From a virus: a stretch of DNA of 21,742 nt. Every line of letters starts with the position of its first letter. Within the stretch, counting starts at the first letter, position 1. This document shows positions 9,135 to 15,418 of the stretch, one piece after another. Where the stretch lies: positions 1-21,742 of IMG/VR virus record IMGVR_UViG_3300021335_002125. One strand, written 5' to 3'. Under the pieces are notes generated by a model. That model saw only the letters and a list, made by a program, of their open reading frames with translations. It searched no databases and was not told the DNA's origin. Made by a program: the position numbers and the translations under genes.

Positions 9135-9162
9135 AAAAAAAGCAACTATTTATAGCTGCTTT
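9135..9162 (-). terminator. Intrinsic terminator after the gp51-like gene
   Basis: On the minus strand a 10-bp stem (AAAGCAGCTA pairing with TAGTTGCTTT, one G-U) closes a TAAA loop and is followed by seven T residues. The stem overlaps the last codons of the gp51-like gene, and its TAG stop (9146-9148) lies at the loop edge. Ribosomes finishing that gene would therefore cover the hairpin, which could tie termination to translation. Confidence 0.7.
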
Positions 9163-9457
9163 TACCTTTATAATCTTTAGATGCTTGTTGAAATTGTGGA
9201 ACATTTACTTTCCCTTCAGAATCTACAAGTGATGTTTTTCCTGAGGATTGTTCGTTTTTAATAGCTGCTTGTTCTGCTTCATAATAATCATTTATTTCTT
9301 TAAATGTAAATTTACGAAGCCATAAAGGCATATGATATATAGTAGCGTAATCGTATCCACCTTTTCCATGAAAAACTATTTCATGGATTTGTTTAAATAT
9401 ACTTAATCTAATTTGAGGAGCTGTCTCCGAAGTCAGGCCAAAAAAAGCTAAGCCCAA
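9146..9457 (-). CDS. gp51-like hub assembly protein / possible frameshifted tail assembly chaperone, 103 aa
   Basis: The protein contains FKQIHEIVFHGKGGYDYATI followed by YHMPLWLRKFTFKEINDYYE, a pattern I recall from small hub-assembly proteins of T4-like phages. It sits where gene 51 lies in T4, right after gene 26. Two start models exist. In the first, translation begins at a TTG (9457), 12 nt after an AGGAGGT that is almost the only strong Shine-Dalgarno in the window. In the second, it is reached by frameshifting from the gp26-like gene: the two overlap by 50 nt, this frame is +1 relative to gp26, and a run of seven T residues lies inside the overlap. Its C-terminal third is Lys/Ser/Gln-rich. 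T4 gp51 acts in hub assembly and is absent from the finished virion. The family call is moderate. Confidence 0.65.
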   Translation of the reverse strand: MGLAFFGLTSETAPQIRLSIFKQIHEIVFHGKGGYDYATIYHMPLWLRKFTFKEINDYYEAEQAAIKNEQSSGKTSLVDSEGKVNVPQFQQASKDYKGKSSYK

Positions 9458-10151
9458 TGGGCACGGTTACCTCCTCTCCCGAATCTAGAATAACATTAAG
9501 ATCTACATCTGGTTGTGTTTGTCTTAAATGGTCTCTAAATGCTCTAGCATCACGTGCTAAGAAATAATTATCAACAAATTCTCTAATAGCTTTAGGTTCA
9601 GTTTCTCCATTAACAGAAGTTAATGTATATTTTAATCTAGTAGATGCTTCTGGTGAGGAGTTTTTATTTAATTTTTTAAGTCCTTTTAATTCTCTTTCAA
9701 TCTTAACTTCATCATGCCCATCTAAAATTTTATAAGTAATTGGAGTATTACTATGGGGTAAAGTAAACGAAAATTCATTTTTACCATCTATCATTGTAGA
9801 ACCATCAAATGGTTTGTTTTCTAATTCTGATAGGTCTATTTCTTGTTGTGATCCATTAATATTTACTTTATAATCACTTCCATATCCCAAAATTCGTGTA
9901 GCGATTAAAATTGCATTTTTGTCTCCTATAATAAGATCTTTAGCATTTATTTTAGAAATAATTACAGAATCTAGAAGTTTATCTAATACTGTACCATTTT
10001 CAATGTACGCTTGGTTTGATAAAATATCTTCTTCTTTAGCAGTCATATACTTAATTTCTACTTTACCACTTGAAAGAGGATTTTCTTTTGAATAAACTAA
10101 ACCTTTAGAAGGCAAGTCTATTTCTTCAGTTGGGAATTTAAATTCGGCCAT
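9408..10151 (-). CDS. gp26-like baseplate hub/assembly protein, 247 aa
   Basis: The N-terminus FKFPTEEIDLPSKGLVY, then NPLSSGKVEIKYMTAKEEDIL, is the signature of the T4 gp26-type baseplate family (short acidic lead, LPSKG(L)xY, then a Met-Thr-Ala-x-Glu-Glu helix). Residues about 175-245 form the C-terminal part (EFVDNYFLARDARAFRDHLR, then a short strand region and GLSFFWPDFGDSSSN). It is slightly longer than T4 gp26 (208 aa). T4 gp26 is needed for hub assembly. The gene is separated from the tail tube gene by a strong terminator and has only a degenerate late motif ahead (sense AATATTTATC, 10183-10192). Its 3' end overlaps the gp51-like gene out of frame, which raises the possibility of a frameshifted fusion. 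Confidence 0.78.
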   Translation of the reverse strand: MAEFKFPTEEIDLPSKGLVYSKENPLSSGKVEIKYMTAKEEDILSNQAYIENGTVLDKLLDSVIISKINAKDLIIGDKNAILIATRILGYGSDYKVNINGSQQEIDLSELENKPFDGSTMIDGKNEFSFTLPHSNTPITYKILDGHDEVKIERELKGLKKLNKNSSPEASTRLKYTLTSVNGETEPKAIREFVDNYFLARDARAFRDHLRQTQPDVDLNVILDSGEEVTVPIGLSFFWPDFGDSSSN

Positions 10152-10197
10152 AATCTTTATTTAATTAAAACGTTTTTTTGTTGATAAATATTAAGAT

Positions 10198-10223
10198 AAA
10201 AAAAAGCTTGACCGAAGCCAAGC
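10198..10223 (-). terminator. Intrinsic terminator after the tail tube gene, UUCG tetraloop
   Basis: The minus strand folds as GCTTGGC-TTCG-GTCAAGC, a 7-bp stem with one G-U pair and a C(UUCG)G tetraloop, followed by eight T residues (10205 down to 10198). The 5' side is preceded by an A-run that can extend pairing with the T-tract. It lies about 30 nt after the tail tube stop and would end the abundant sheath/tube transcripts before the lower-demand hub genes. Confidence 0.82.
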
Positions 10224-10253
10224 AATTTTTCAAATTAGGGGTGGGTAAAATTT

Positions 10254-10742
10254 TTAGAAATTTAATACACAGTAATCTGGTTGAACTGTCATTTGAATTT
10301 CTTGGGCAGCATTTTCTGTATCCCAGTTAAAGTCTCCAAAATTAGCTTCTGTAATTAAAGCTCCTTTAATGATCCATTCGGATACGATATCACCTACAGG
10401 TCCTAATACATTGATTGTAAGATCTTTCTTATAGAAATCACTATAACCATCTCTACCAGTTACTGATTCGTGATGTAAACGTACCCACTCCATTACTGAT
10501 TGTGCACCAGAAGGGGTAATTGGGTCAAATAATGTGAACTGAATAGTACCCCAAGTTGTTTTACCTTTTACAAATCTTTGAACATTGATGTGATTTAAAG
10601 GTACTGTTCCTTGTGATACAGTTACAGCTCCAACTCCTTTCATAATATAAGCTGGGAATCCATCTACAAAACAAATAAATCTATTCTTTTGTTTTGGCTC
10701 GAAAGCTGTGAAAAATATTTCGTTTGGGTTTAATACTGCCAT
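10254..10742 (-). CDS. Tail tube protein (gp19-like), 162 aa
   Basis: Length is nearly equal to T4 gp19 (163 aa). The N-terminus NRFICFVDGFPAYIMKG, the central FVKGKTTWGTIQFTLFDPI with SVMEWVRLHHES, and the C-terminal GDIVSEWIIKGALITEANFG ending in EIQMTVQPDYC match the gp19 tube family. Subunits stack as hexameric rings to form the inner DNA-conducting tube. The gene follows the sheath gene by 42 nt and has its own perfect late-promoter-like element, then a strong terminator, which fits independent high-level expression of this abundant protein. The ATG at 10742 has no Shine-Dalgarno, only an A-rich leader. Confidence 0.93.
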   Translation of the reverse strand: MAVLNPNEIFFTAFEPKQKNRFICFVDGFPAYIMKGVGAVTVSQGTVPLNHINVQRFVKGKTTWGTIQFTLFDPITPSGAQSVMEWVRLHHESVTGRDGYSDFYKKDLTINVLGPVGDIVSEWIIKGALITEANFGDFNWDTENAAQEIQMTVQPDYCVLNF

Positions 10743-10756
10743 TTTATTTTCTTATT

Positions 10757-10769
10757 TTATTATAAATAT
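10757..10769 (-). promoter_or_regulatory. Late-promoter-like 13-mer before the tail tube gene
   Basis: A perfect sense-strand copy of ATATTTATAATAA, with TATAAT ending 16 nt before the tube ATG, placed in the 42-nt gap after the sheath stop. It would give a short A-rich leader (AAAATAAGAAAATAAA). Confidence 0.55.
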
Positions 10770-10784
10770 TTATCTTTTAAATTT

Positions 10785-12881
10785 TTATGCTGGGAACGTT
10801 GCTCCAGTTGGTAATACATTGAAATCTAATATAATAAATTCAGCTGTTTTTGTTGGTTGTAAGAAAATTTGTCCAATTAACTCATTTCTATCAATTACAT
10901 CTGGTGTGTTATTAGTTTCATCCATTACTACTTTAAACGCATACAATCCTTGACGTTGTTGAACACTTTCTAAATATGGATTAACTTGTGTTAAGAAATT
11001 TTGTCTTGTTGCAATTGTATTTTGTTCGAATACTAAGTTATCAGCAATTTGAGAAATATAATCTTTTAAAGCTATTAACAATCTACGTACATTTACTCTA
11101 TCTAATGCAGAAGCTGCTTTTTGTAATGTCTTTTGACCAAATACAACTACTCCTTGTTGTGGGAATGATGCAATTGGGTTAACATTTGCTTCGTATAAAC
11201 TATCTCTATTTGTAGATGTTAATTTTCTTTCAGCTCTTACTACAGATCCTAATCCTCCTCTAGTAATACCTGCTGGTGCAAACCATGGGTCTGAAGAAGC
11301 ATCTGTAAATGCATATACTCCAGGGATCATAGTTGAAGCTGGTACATAAACTAATAATCCAGTATTTGGATCAATAGTTTGTAACCATGGCCAATATGCA
11401 GCTGCATAACTGCTATCAACACCACCTGCTTTAGTAAGTACTGTCCCAAGTGCAGTATTATAAGGAACTAAATCCATTACATAAATTGCATCTCCTCTAG
11501 CAATTGTGTTATTTTTTACTAGATTAACTTGTGCAGCGTGATTTGTTAAATTTAAACCCGGTGTTGAGATTACATTATATTGATAATCATCTTGATTAGC
11601 TAATAAATTTATAGCATTTGTATAATCACCTCCAACTAATCCTTGTGTTTGTGTACTAATATTTTCATAAAAGTTATTAGCTCCCTCAGCATTAAGGTTT
11701 GAACCTACAGCATCTCCAAATGAACCAGATGCTACTATTGGTAAGCTTCCAGTAAATTCATCTTTTGCACTTCCATCATTGTTAAAATAATGAGGTGTAT
11801 TACTAAGTACTTCTTTTACTCTTACATAATTAGAAATATTAGGATAAGATCCTGATTCTTGTAAGTAAGTTCCAGATCCATCTGATGCTACTACTACATT
11901 AGTAGTTATATCTCCAATTGCTCTTGAAATATAATTTGGTGAAAATGGGTCTAATGAAATATTGTTATAAGATTCTAATATTACTTTTTGGTTATTGTTA
12001 TCATTACCACGTCTAACTAGTAATGAAAATACTCCTGAGGCTGTATTTACACTAGCAATTTCCCATCTAACATTATCAGCTGATCCTGTTTGTAATGCTC
12101 CGTTGCCTATTTCTACATCCCCTGTGTTCATTATTTCTCCTTCAGAAAGAGTTTCTAAAACAAAAGCATTTGATGAACCTGCTCCAGCAACACCTCCTTG
12201 TAAAGTTAATACTGTACTAAATGTAGTTGAGGAACCAGTTAAAACTGATATATTATTTCCAGACGTTCCTATAGCTGAAGAAGTAATTTCTATGGCAGTT
12301 GTATTATCTGTAGCATCTACTCCAATACTTACAGCATCTATTTTAGCTACTAAGTTGTCTATATAAGTTGCAGTTGAAGAACCTGTTGCTAAAAAGAATA
12401 CAGGTGAATTATCAACTGGTAGTCCTCCTGCTGGGTCTGCAGCTACAAATCTATAAGTTGTACCTCCTACTGGGATTCTAAATTCATCATCTACTGTTTC
12501 TCCAAAACTATTAACAATAGTTAATGATCCTGTTGCCTTTGCTCCTCCAGTTACTGTATTATTATTTGCAATTAATGAAGAAGTTGCTGGGGTAAATGAA
12601 CCACTAGTAACACGGGTTACTAATAATGATTCACCTCCTTGTGAAAAATAGTTATTAGCTGCTATAGAAGTTAGATATGTGTAATCTGTAGATCCACTTT
12701 CTAAAGCCCCACCAAAAATTGTTTGAAATGAACTAAATGAACTAACAAGTGTAGGTTTTTCAACTGGACCTTTTACTGTTGGGCCTATAATAGCTGCACC
12801 TCTAGTAAGTGGTTGTTGAGTAACAAATGATTGATCATTTTCTCTTGCTAATACACCTGGAGATATTAATGTTTCTGCCAT
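10785..12881 (-). CDS. Contractile tail sheath protein (gp18-like), 698 aa
   Basis: The N-terminus LISPGVLARENDQSF and then RGAAIIGPTVKGPVEKP with FGG is the classic sheath opening. The C-terminal domain, about residues 565-698, contains NVRRLLIALKDYISQIADNL, QVNPYLESVQQRQGLYAFKV, a DxTNNTPDVIDRNEL segment and IFLQPTKTAEFIILDFNV, all typical of myovirus sheaths. Residues about 100-270 are Thr/Ser/Gly-rich and beta-like, and probably form the exposed insertion domain that varies between phages. The length is close to T4 gp18 (659 aa). It polymerises around the tube and contracts on infection. It starts with ATG at 12881 behind a perfect late-promoter-like element, and the tube gene follows directly, the usual sheath-tube pair. 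Confidence 0.95.
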   Translation of the reverse strand: MAETLISPGVLARENDQSFVTQQPLTRGAAIIGPTVKGPVEKPTLVSSFSSFQTIFGGALESGSTDYTYLTSIAANNYFSQGGESLLVTRVTSGSFTPATSSLIANNNTVTGGAKATGSLTIVNSFGETVDDEFRIPVGGTTYRFVAADPAGGLPVDNSPVFFLATGSSTATYIDNLVAKIDAVSIGVDATDNTTAIEITSSAIGTSGNNISVLTGSSTTFSTVLTLQGGVAGAGSSNAFVLETLSEGEIMNTGDVEIGNGALQTGSADNVRWEIASVNTASGVFSLLVRRGNDNNNQKVILESYNNISLDPFSPNYISRAIGDITTNVVVASDGSGTYLQESGSYPNISNYVRVKEVLSNTPHYFNNDGSAKDEFTGSLPIVASGSFGDAVGSNLNAEGANNFYENISTQTQGLVGGDYTNAINLLANQDDYQYNVISTPGLNLTNHAAQVNLVKNNTIARGDAIYVMDLVPYNTALGTVLTKAGGVDSSYAAAYWPWLQTIDPNTGLLVYVPASTMIPGVYAFTDASSDPWFAPAGITRGGLGSVVRAERKLTSTNRDSLYEANVNPIASFPQQGVVVFGQKTLQKAASALDRVNVRRLLIALKDYISQIADNLVFEQNTIATRQNFLTQVNPYLESVQQRQGLYAFKVVMDETNNTPDVIDRNELIGQIFLQPTKTAEFIILDFNVLPTGATFPA

Positions 12882-12906
12882 CTTATTATATTATTTTAAT
12901 ATTGTT

Positions 12907-12919
12907 TTATTATAAATAT
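12907..12919 (-). promoter_or_regulatory. Late-promoter-like 13-mer before the sheath gene
   Basis: A perfect sense-strand copy of ATATTTATAATAA. TATAAT ends 27 nt before the sheath ATG. It lies 20 nt after the stop of the small coiled-coil gene. Confidence 0.55.
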
Positions 12920-12938
12920 TAAAAAAGACTTCAAAAAC

Positions 12939-13199
12939 CTATTCTGTCACAATAAACTCTCCAGTTTCTAGATCAATGTTACCATCACCATATTTGTCCT
13001 GTAGTTCTTTAGCTGTTTTATTAGATTCTTCTTGTAAGTTAGCTAAATTTTCTAAAATTTGGTTCCTTTGTCCTTCGAGAATAGCTTTTTGAATATCAAC
13101 ATTACCTAAATTAAAAGTAATTTGGTTTTGTTTTTGATTATAACCTCTAAGAATTTCTAATTCTTCTTCTGATAACTTAATGTTTTCTTTTTTACTCAT
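12939..13199 (-). CDS. Small coiled-coil protein of unknown function, 86 aa
   Basis: The protein is strongly helical: SEEELEILRGYNQKQNQITF leads into a heptad-like stretch at about residues 25-66 (IQKAILEGQRNQILENLANL and following), and ends in an acidic tail with KYGDGNIDLETGEFIV. I recall similar small coiled-coil proteins with this GxGxxxLxxGxF ending in marine T4-like phages, but know of no assigned function. It has its own ATG and a near-copy of the late motif, and sits directly ahead of the sheath gene, so a late or structural-assembly role is plausible. Confidence 0.7.
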   Translation of the reverse strand: MSKKENIKLSEEELEILRGYNQKQNQITFNLGNVDIQKAILEGQRNQILENLANLQEESNKTAKELQDKYGDGNIDLETGEFIVTE

Positions 13200-13208
13200 T
13201 GTTTTAAT

Positions 13209-13221
13209 TTATTATACATAT
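13209..13221 (-). promoter_or_regulatory. Variant late-promoter-like element before the 86-aa coiled-coil gene
   Basis: The sense strand reads ATATGTATAATAA, one mismatch from the shared 13-mer with TATAAT intact. TATAAT ends 11 nt before the ATG at 13199. It separates the metabolic four-gene operon from the tail genes. Confidence 0.45.
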
Positions 13222-13224
13222 TAA

Positions 13225-13434
13225 TTATTTTTTATTTATTCCAAACTTACTAAATTTATACCAAATTCTTTCATGGAAAAAATATAATACCATTTTAGTA
13301 ACTACTTCAACACCCCCAATTGCTAATCCCCATCTCCAATTACCTGTGATTAACCATGAAACTATCATAGTATCTAAAGTACCTATAATTCTCCATGATA
13401 TTGTTTTAGCAATATGTCTTTTATAACTTACCAT
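13225..13434 (-). CDS. DUF2061-type small membrane protein, 69 aa
   Basis: The sequence opens YKRHIAKTISWRIIGTLDTM and continues through two hydrophobic segments, at about residues 10-30 (ISWRIIGTLDTMIVSWLITG) and 35-55 (WGLAIGGVEVVTKMVLYFFH), followed by HERIWYKFSKFG. The K(T/S)xSWRxxGTxDT opening and the central GGxExxTKMxLYxxHERxW are the DUF2061 signature. Function is unknown. From memory, DUF2061 occurs beside or fused to APS kinases in some bacteria, which makes its presence at the end of this operon meaningful. Its ATG overlaps the nucleotidyltransferase 3' end by 14 nt, so it is translationally coupled. I infer an inner-membrane location from the hydrophobic segments. Confidence 0.83.
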   Translation of the reverse strand: MVSYKRHIAKTISWRIIGTLDTMIVSWLITGNWRWGLAIGGVEVVTKMVLYFFHERIWYKFSKFGINKK

Positions 13435-13822
13435 CTTTTTTCATTTGATTTCTAATTGAAGTTGCTGATATATCACCAATTTCTTTTGGTGGTACATGTT
13501 CAATAATGTCATAACCTACACCTCTACCATAATTAATAGATTCAATATCTGGGATGATAGTAGGTAAAACTTTGCCCTCTTCAATAAGTTCTTTTAATTC
13601 ACCTTCTTTTACCATTTCTAGTATTTGTTCTGCTGTCCAAGGATTTTTTTCATCTGGTTTTACATCTCTAATCCCTAACCATACATTATATCCTTCTTTA
13701 AGTCTTTCATTAATTAACCATAGATGTCCTTTGTGTAAAGGTTGCCATCTACCAGCAAAAAATGAATATTTAACTTCTGTACTTGAGCTTTCTTTATCTG
13801 CTTTAGCTTTTAATTCCGCCAT
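13421..13822 (-). CDS. HxGH nucleotidyltransferase (NMN adenylyltransferase-like), 133 aa
   Basis: Residues 19-35 read YSFFAGRWQPLHKGHLW, with the HxGH nucleotide-binding motif at 30-33, and residues 118-124 are ISATSIR, the second signature of the superfamily. The form GRWQPxHxGH plus ISATxIR is closest to NMN adenylyltransferases (NadM/NadR type), but the superfamily also includes ATP sulfurylase and CTP-transferases. At 133 aa it is shorter than typical NadM (about 170 aa). The ATG lies 20 nt inside the HAD gene and the 3' end overlaps DUF2061. Since the first operon gene is APS-kinase-like, supply of an adenylylated substrate is an attractive inference, but the motif set points to NMN or a similar nucleotide. 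Fold confidence is high, substrate confidence low. Confidence 0.85.
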   Translation of the reverse strand: MAELKAKADKESSSTEVKYSFFAGRWQPLHKGHLWLINERLKEGYNVWLGIRDVKPDEKNPWTAEQILEMVKEGELKELIEEGKVLPTIIPDIESINYGRGVGYDIIEHVPPKEIGDISATSIRNQMKKDGKL

Positions 13823-14147
13823 CTCTTTCTAAATTTATTGCAATTGCCCGTTCTCCGGGTTTATTTGGATCCATATCGTTAATTAAGTAACGAGGTCCTC
13901 TTTCAATCCCCATAATTAATCTATCATAAGGAACATAATTTTCATGTAATTCTATTTCTGTGTGTGTTCTAAGATATTCAGGGCGAGCTGTTGTTAAAAT
14001 AATCATATGCCCTTCACTTACCGCCTGGTCTAAATAATCTATTGTAGATTTTATCCCTTCAGCCTTTGTAGTTTCATATGTTTCAAATTTACGATATTTA
14101 AATATAGTCCCATCTATATCTACAAAATATGTGTTTTTCTTTTCCAT
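13803..14147 (-). CDS. HAD-superfamily phosphatase, 114 aa
   Basis: Motif I is FVDIDGT with Asp10 and Asp12, motif II is LTTARP (Thr52/Thr53), and motif IV is LINDMDP (Asp91/Asp93), with Arg86 near the usual Lys position. No cap domain is inserted, so this is a minimal HAD fold. The pattern resembles small capsule-biosynthesis phosphatases (EcbF/BcbF type) and the phosphatase half of some polynucleotide kinases. It would hydrolyse a phosphate monoester. Within this operon the substrate could be a sugar phosphate or a nucleotide released by sulfotransfer, but nothing in the sequence decides this. Its ATG overlaps the APS-kinase-like stop by one base (TAATG) and its end overlaps the nucleotidyltransferase by 20 nt. 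Confidence 0.84.
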   Translation of the reverse strand: MEKKNTYFVDIDGTIFKYRKFETYETTKAEGIKSTIDYLDQAVSEGHMIILTTARPEYLRTHTEIELHENYVPYDRLIMGIERGPRYLINDMDPNKPGERAIAINLERDGGIKS

Positions 14148-14578
14148 TAAATTTGGTCTATAATTTTTTGTAATGATTCTTCAGGTGTATCGTCTGTAGT
14201 ATCTATATCGATAAAATTGTCTTGAGGGCCAATATACGCAATTGCTTTCCAATGATCACGTTCTCTTGCCTCTGATGTATGAACATAAATTTCTTTAATA
14301 TTATCACCTAATAATACTTTAAAATCTTCTCTTTGATCTAAATAAGGTGCTACTAAAGATACTATAACATCTTCTCCCTGATTATGTAAATAATGGGCAA
14401 TGCGTTGTGCTGTTCCTACATTTTCAACTCTACCTTTAATAGAATAATCTTTATTTGAGAATAATTCTCTCATATCATCTCCATCAATTCTATAAGCATT
14501 AGGTAGGTGTTTTTCTTTAAGCAAATTTGCTAAAACTGTTTTTCCATGAGCGGGTTGTCCCGTAAACCAATATATCAT
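14147..14578 (-). CDS. cysC-like: APS kinase-like P-loop kinase (CysC-like), 143 aa
   Basis: The Walker A motif is GQPAHGKT (residues 7-14). It is followed by IDGDDMR (31-37), DYSIKGRVENV (44-54) and SLVAPYLDQRE (74-84), then IYVHTSEARERD. These line up in order with the APS kinase motifs GxxGxGKS, DGDxxR, (G)FSxxDRxENxR, SxxSPxxxxR and (E)VxVxTPxxxxxxRD. APS kinase phosphorylates APS at the 3' position to give PAPS, the donor for sulfotransferases. Two departures matter. Typical CysC is about 200 aa, and this protein lacks most of the lid with the FTGxxxPYE-type APS-binding loop. The Ser phosphorylated in E. coli CysC is Ala77. It may still act on APS or on another nucleotide. It heads the four-gene operon behind the class-2 element. 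APS kinase family: fairly sure; activity: uncertain. Confidence 0.78.
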   Translation of the reverse strand: MIYWFTGQPAHGKTVLANLLKEKHLPNAYRIDGDDMRELFSNKDYSIKGRVENVGTAQRIAHYLHNQGEDVIVSLVAPYLDQREDFKVLLGDNIKEIYVHTSEARERDHWKAIAYIGPQDNFIDIDTTDDTPEESLQKIIDQI

Positions 14579-14580
14579 AA

Positions 14581-14631
14581 TTTATAACTTTTTAGTAAGA
14601 CTAATATACAAAACTTAATTTACTTTTCCTA
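14581..14631 (-). promoter_or_regulatory. Class-2 upstream element before the APS-kinase-like gene
   Basis: The sense strand carries TAGGAAAA, then 14 nt, then GTATATTA, two bases, CTTAC and TTATAA before the ATG. The same arrangement with identical spacing lies before the GT9-like gene at 17475-17526. GTATATTA is 23 nt from the ATG, suitable for a -10-like box and a short leader. It lacks the ATATTTATAATAA late motif, so this operon may belong to a different expression class. Confidence 0.4.
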
Positions 14632-14638
14632 ATAATTT

Positions 14639-15394
14639 TTAAGGAAAATCATAACCTAAAGTAGTAAAATCTTCCCAATATGTTGTTGTTAGTAATTTTT
14701 TTAATTCCTCATCATAATATTCTATATAAGGTCGTTTTTTTTTAATTGGTCTTCCTTCATTTACTGTTGGAAAAGCTGGTAGATTTTCTCCAAATATTTC
14801 TGATAGTATAGAATTATCTTCTCGTAAGTCTTCTAACTTAAGATAAGTTATATTAGCATCTATATTATTCCAAAAACATTGTGGGATGTAAAATTGAAAA
14901 TAATTAAACCCTGCTGTTTTAAAAAATGAATGGGGGTGATTCTTTAAGTATTTTCTGTAGAATTTGGTATCTTTATATCTAAAAAATTCAGGTGTTGTAG
15001 GGTAATGTGAAACTAAGGGTAAAGTTAATTTCATAGCATCTACAAAGTTAAGCCCTTCAAGTGGTCTTCTTACTCTTTTAATATGTTTAGGATTTCTAAT
15101 TCTTCTTCTTGGGGGACGATTTTTTCTAGTTTCATGTTGTTGATCAATAAATAAATAAGAAGATACTAATCTATTAAGAGGGTTTCTGCAAATTTGGTAA
15201 ACTTTATAATCTTGTAAATTTTCTCCATTTTTTTCCAACACAGAATTATCTACTCCTAGTAGACTATGTCTCCCCCTATCAGTAGTTAGGGGGTCATCAA
15301 ATAAAGATGTATTATCTTTAATTAATCTAACAAAAGAAGAAGTACCACACTTTGGAGGTAAAAGAAAAATGGTCTTTTTAGAAGGAAATATCAT
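14639..15394 (-). CDS. Sulfotransferase (carbohydrate sulfotransferase type), 251 aa
   Basis: The 5'-phosphosulfate-binding loop is LPPKCGTSS at residues 12-20, and the 3'-phosphate-binding motif is CRNPLNRLVSSY, with Arg70 and Ser78 at the standard eight-residue spacing. The form PPKCGTSS plus RNPxxRxxSSY is that of the Sulfotransfer_2-type carbohydrate sulfotransferases. A strongly basic insert lies at about residues 92-112 (ENRRPPRRRIRNPKHIK-like stretch), possibly binding an anionic acceptor. It transfers sulfate from PAPS to a hydroxyl, probably on a glycan. It is cytosolic, with no signal peptide. It is the last sulfotransferase before the APS-kinase-like operon, and a hairpin fills the gap just ahead of its ATG. 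Confidence 0.85.
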   Translation of the reverse strand: MIFPSKKTIFLLPPKCGTSSFVRLIKDNTSLFDDPLTTDRGRHSLLGVDNSVLEKNGENLQDYKVYQICRNPLNRLVSSYLFIDQQHETRKNRPPRRRIRNPKHIKRVRRPLEGLNFVDAMKLTLPLVSHYPTTPEFFRYKDTKFYRKYLKNHPHSFFKTAGFNYFQFYIPQCFWNNIDANITYLKLEDLREDNSILSEIFGENLPAFPTVNEGRPIKKKRPYIEYYDEELKKLLTTTYWEDFTTLGYDFP

Positions 15395-15416
15395 AAAAAT
15401 ACATTTAGGTATTTTT
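15395..15416 (-). other. Perfect inverted repeat abutting a sulfotransferase start codon
   Basis: The minus strand reads AAAAATAC-CTAAAT-GTATTTTT and the ATG of the sulfotransferase follows with no gap. The 8-bp arms are perfect but mostly A-T. The repeat fills nearly all of the 24-nt space after the preceding 103-aa gene. It could weaken initiation or act as a poor terminator with its T-run inside the arm; in such AT-rich DNA chance is also possible. Confidence 0.4.
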
Positions 15417-15418
15417 AA

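Noticed and set aside
12920-12938. T-run after the 86-aa gene as a terminator (sense GAAGTCTTTTTT)
   Set aside because: No convincing stem precedes the T-run.
13421-13822. Calling the nucleotidyltransferase an ATP sulfurylase
   Set aside because: The HxGH motif is shared by the whole superfamily and the flanking GRWQP and ISATSIR motifs are closer to NMN adenylyltransferases; kept only as a hypothesis from operon context.
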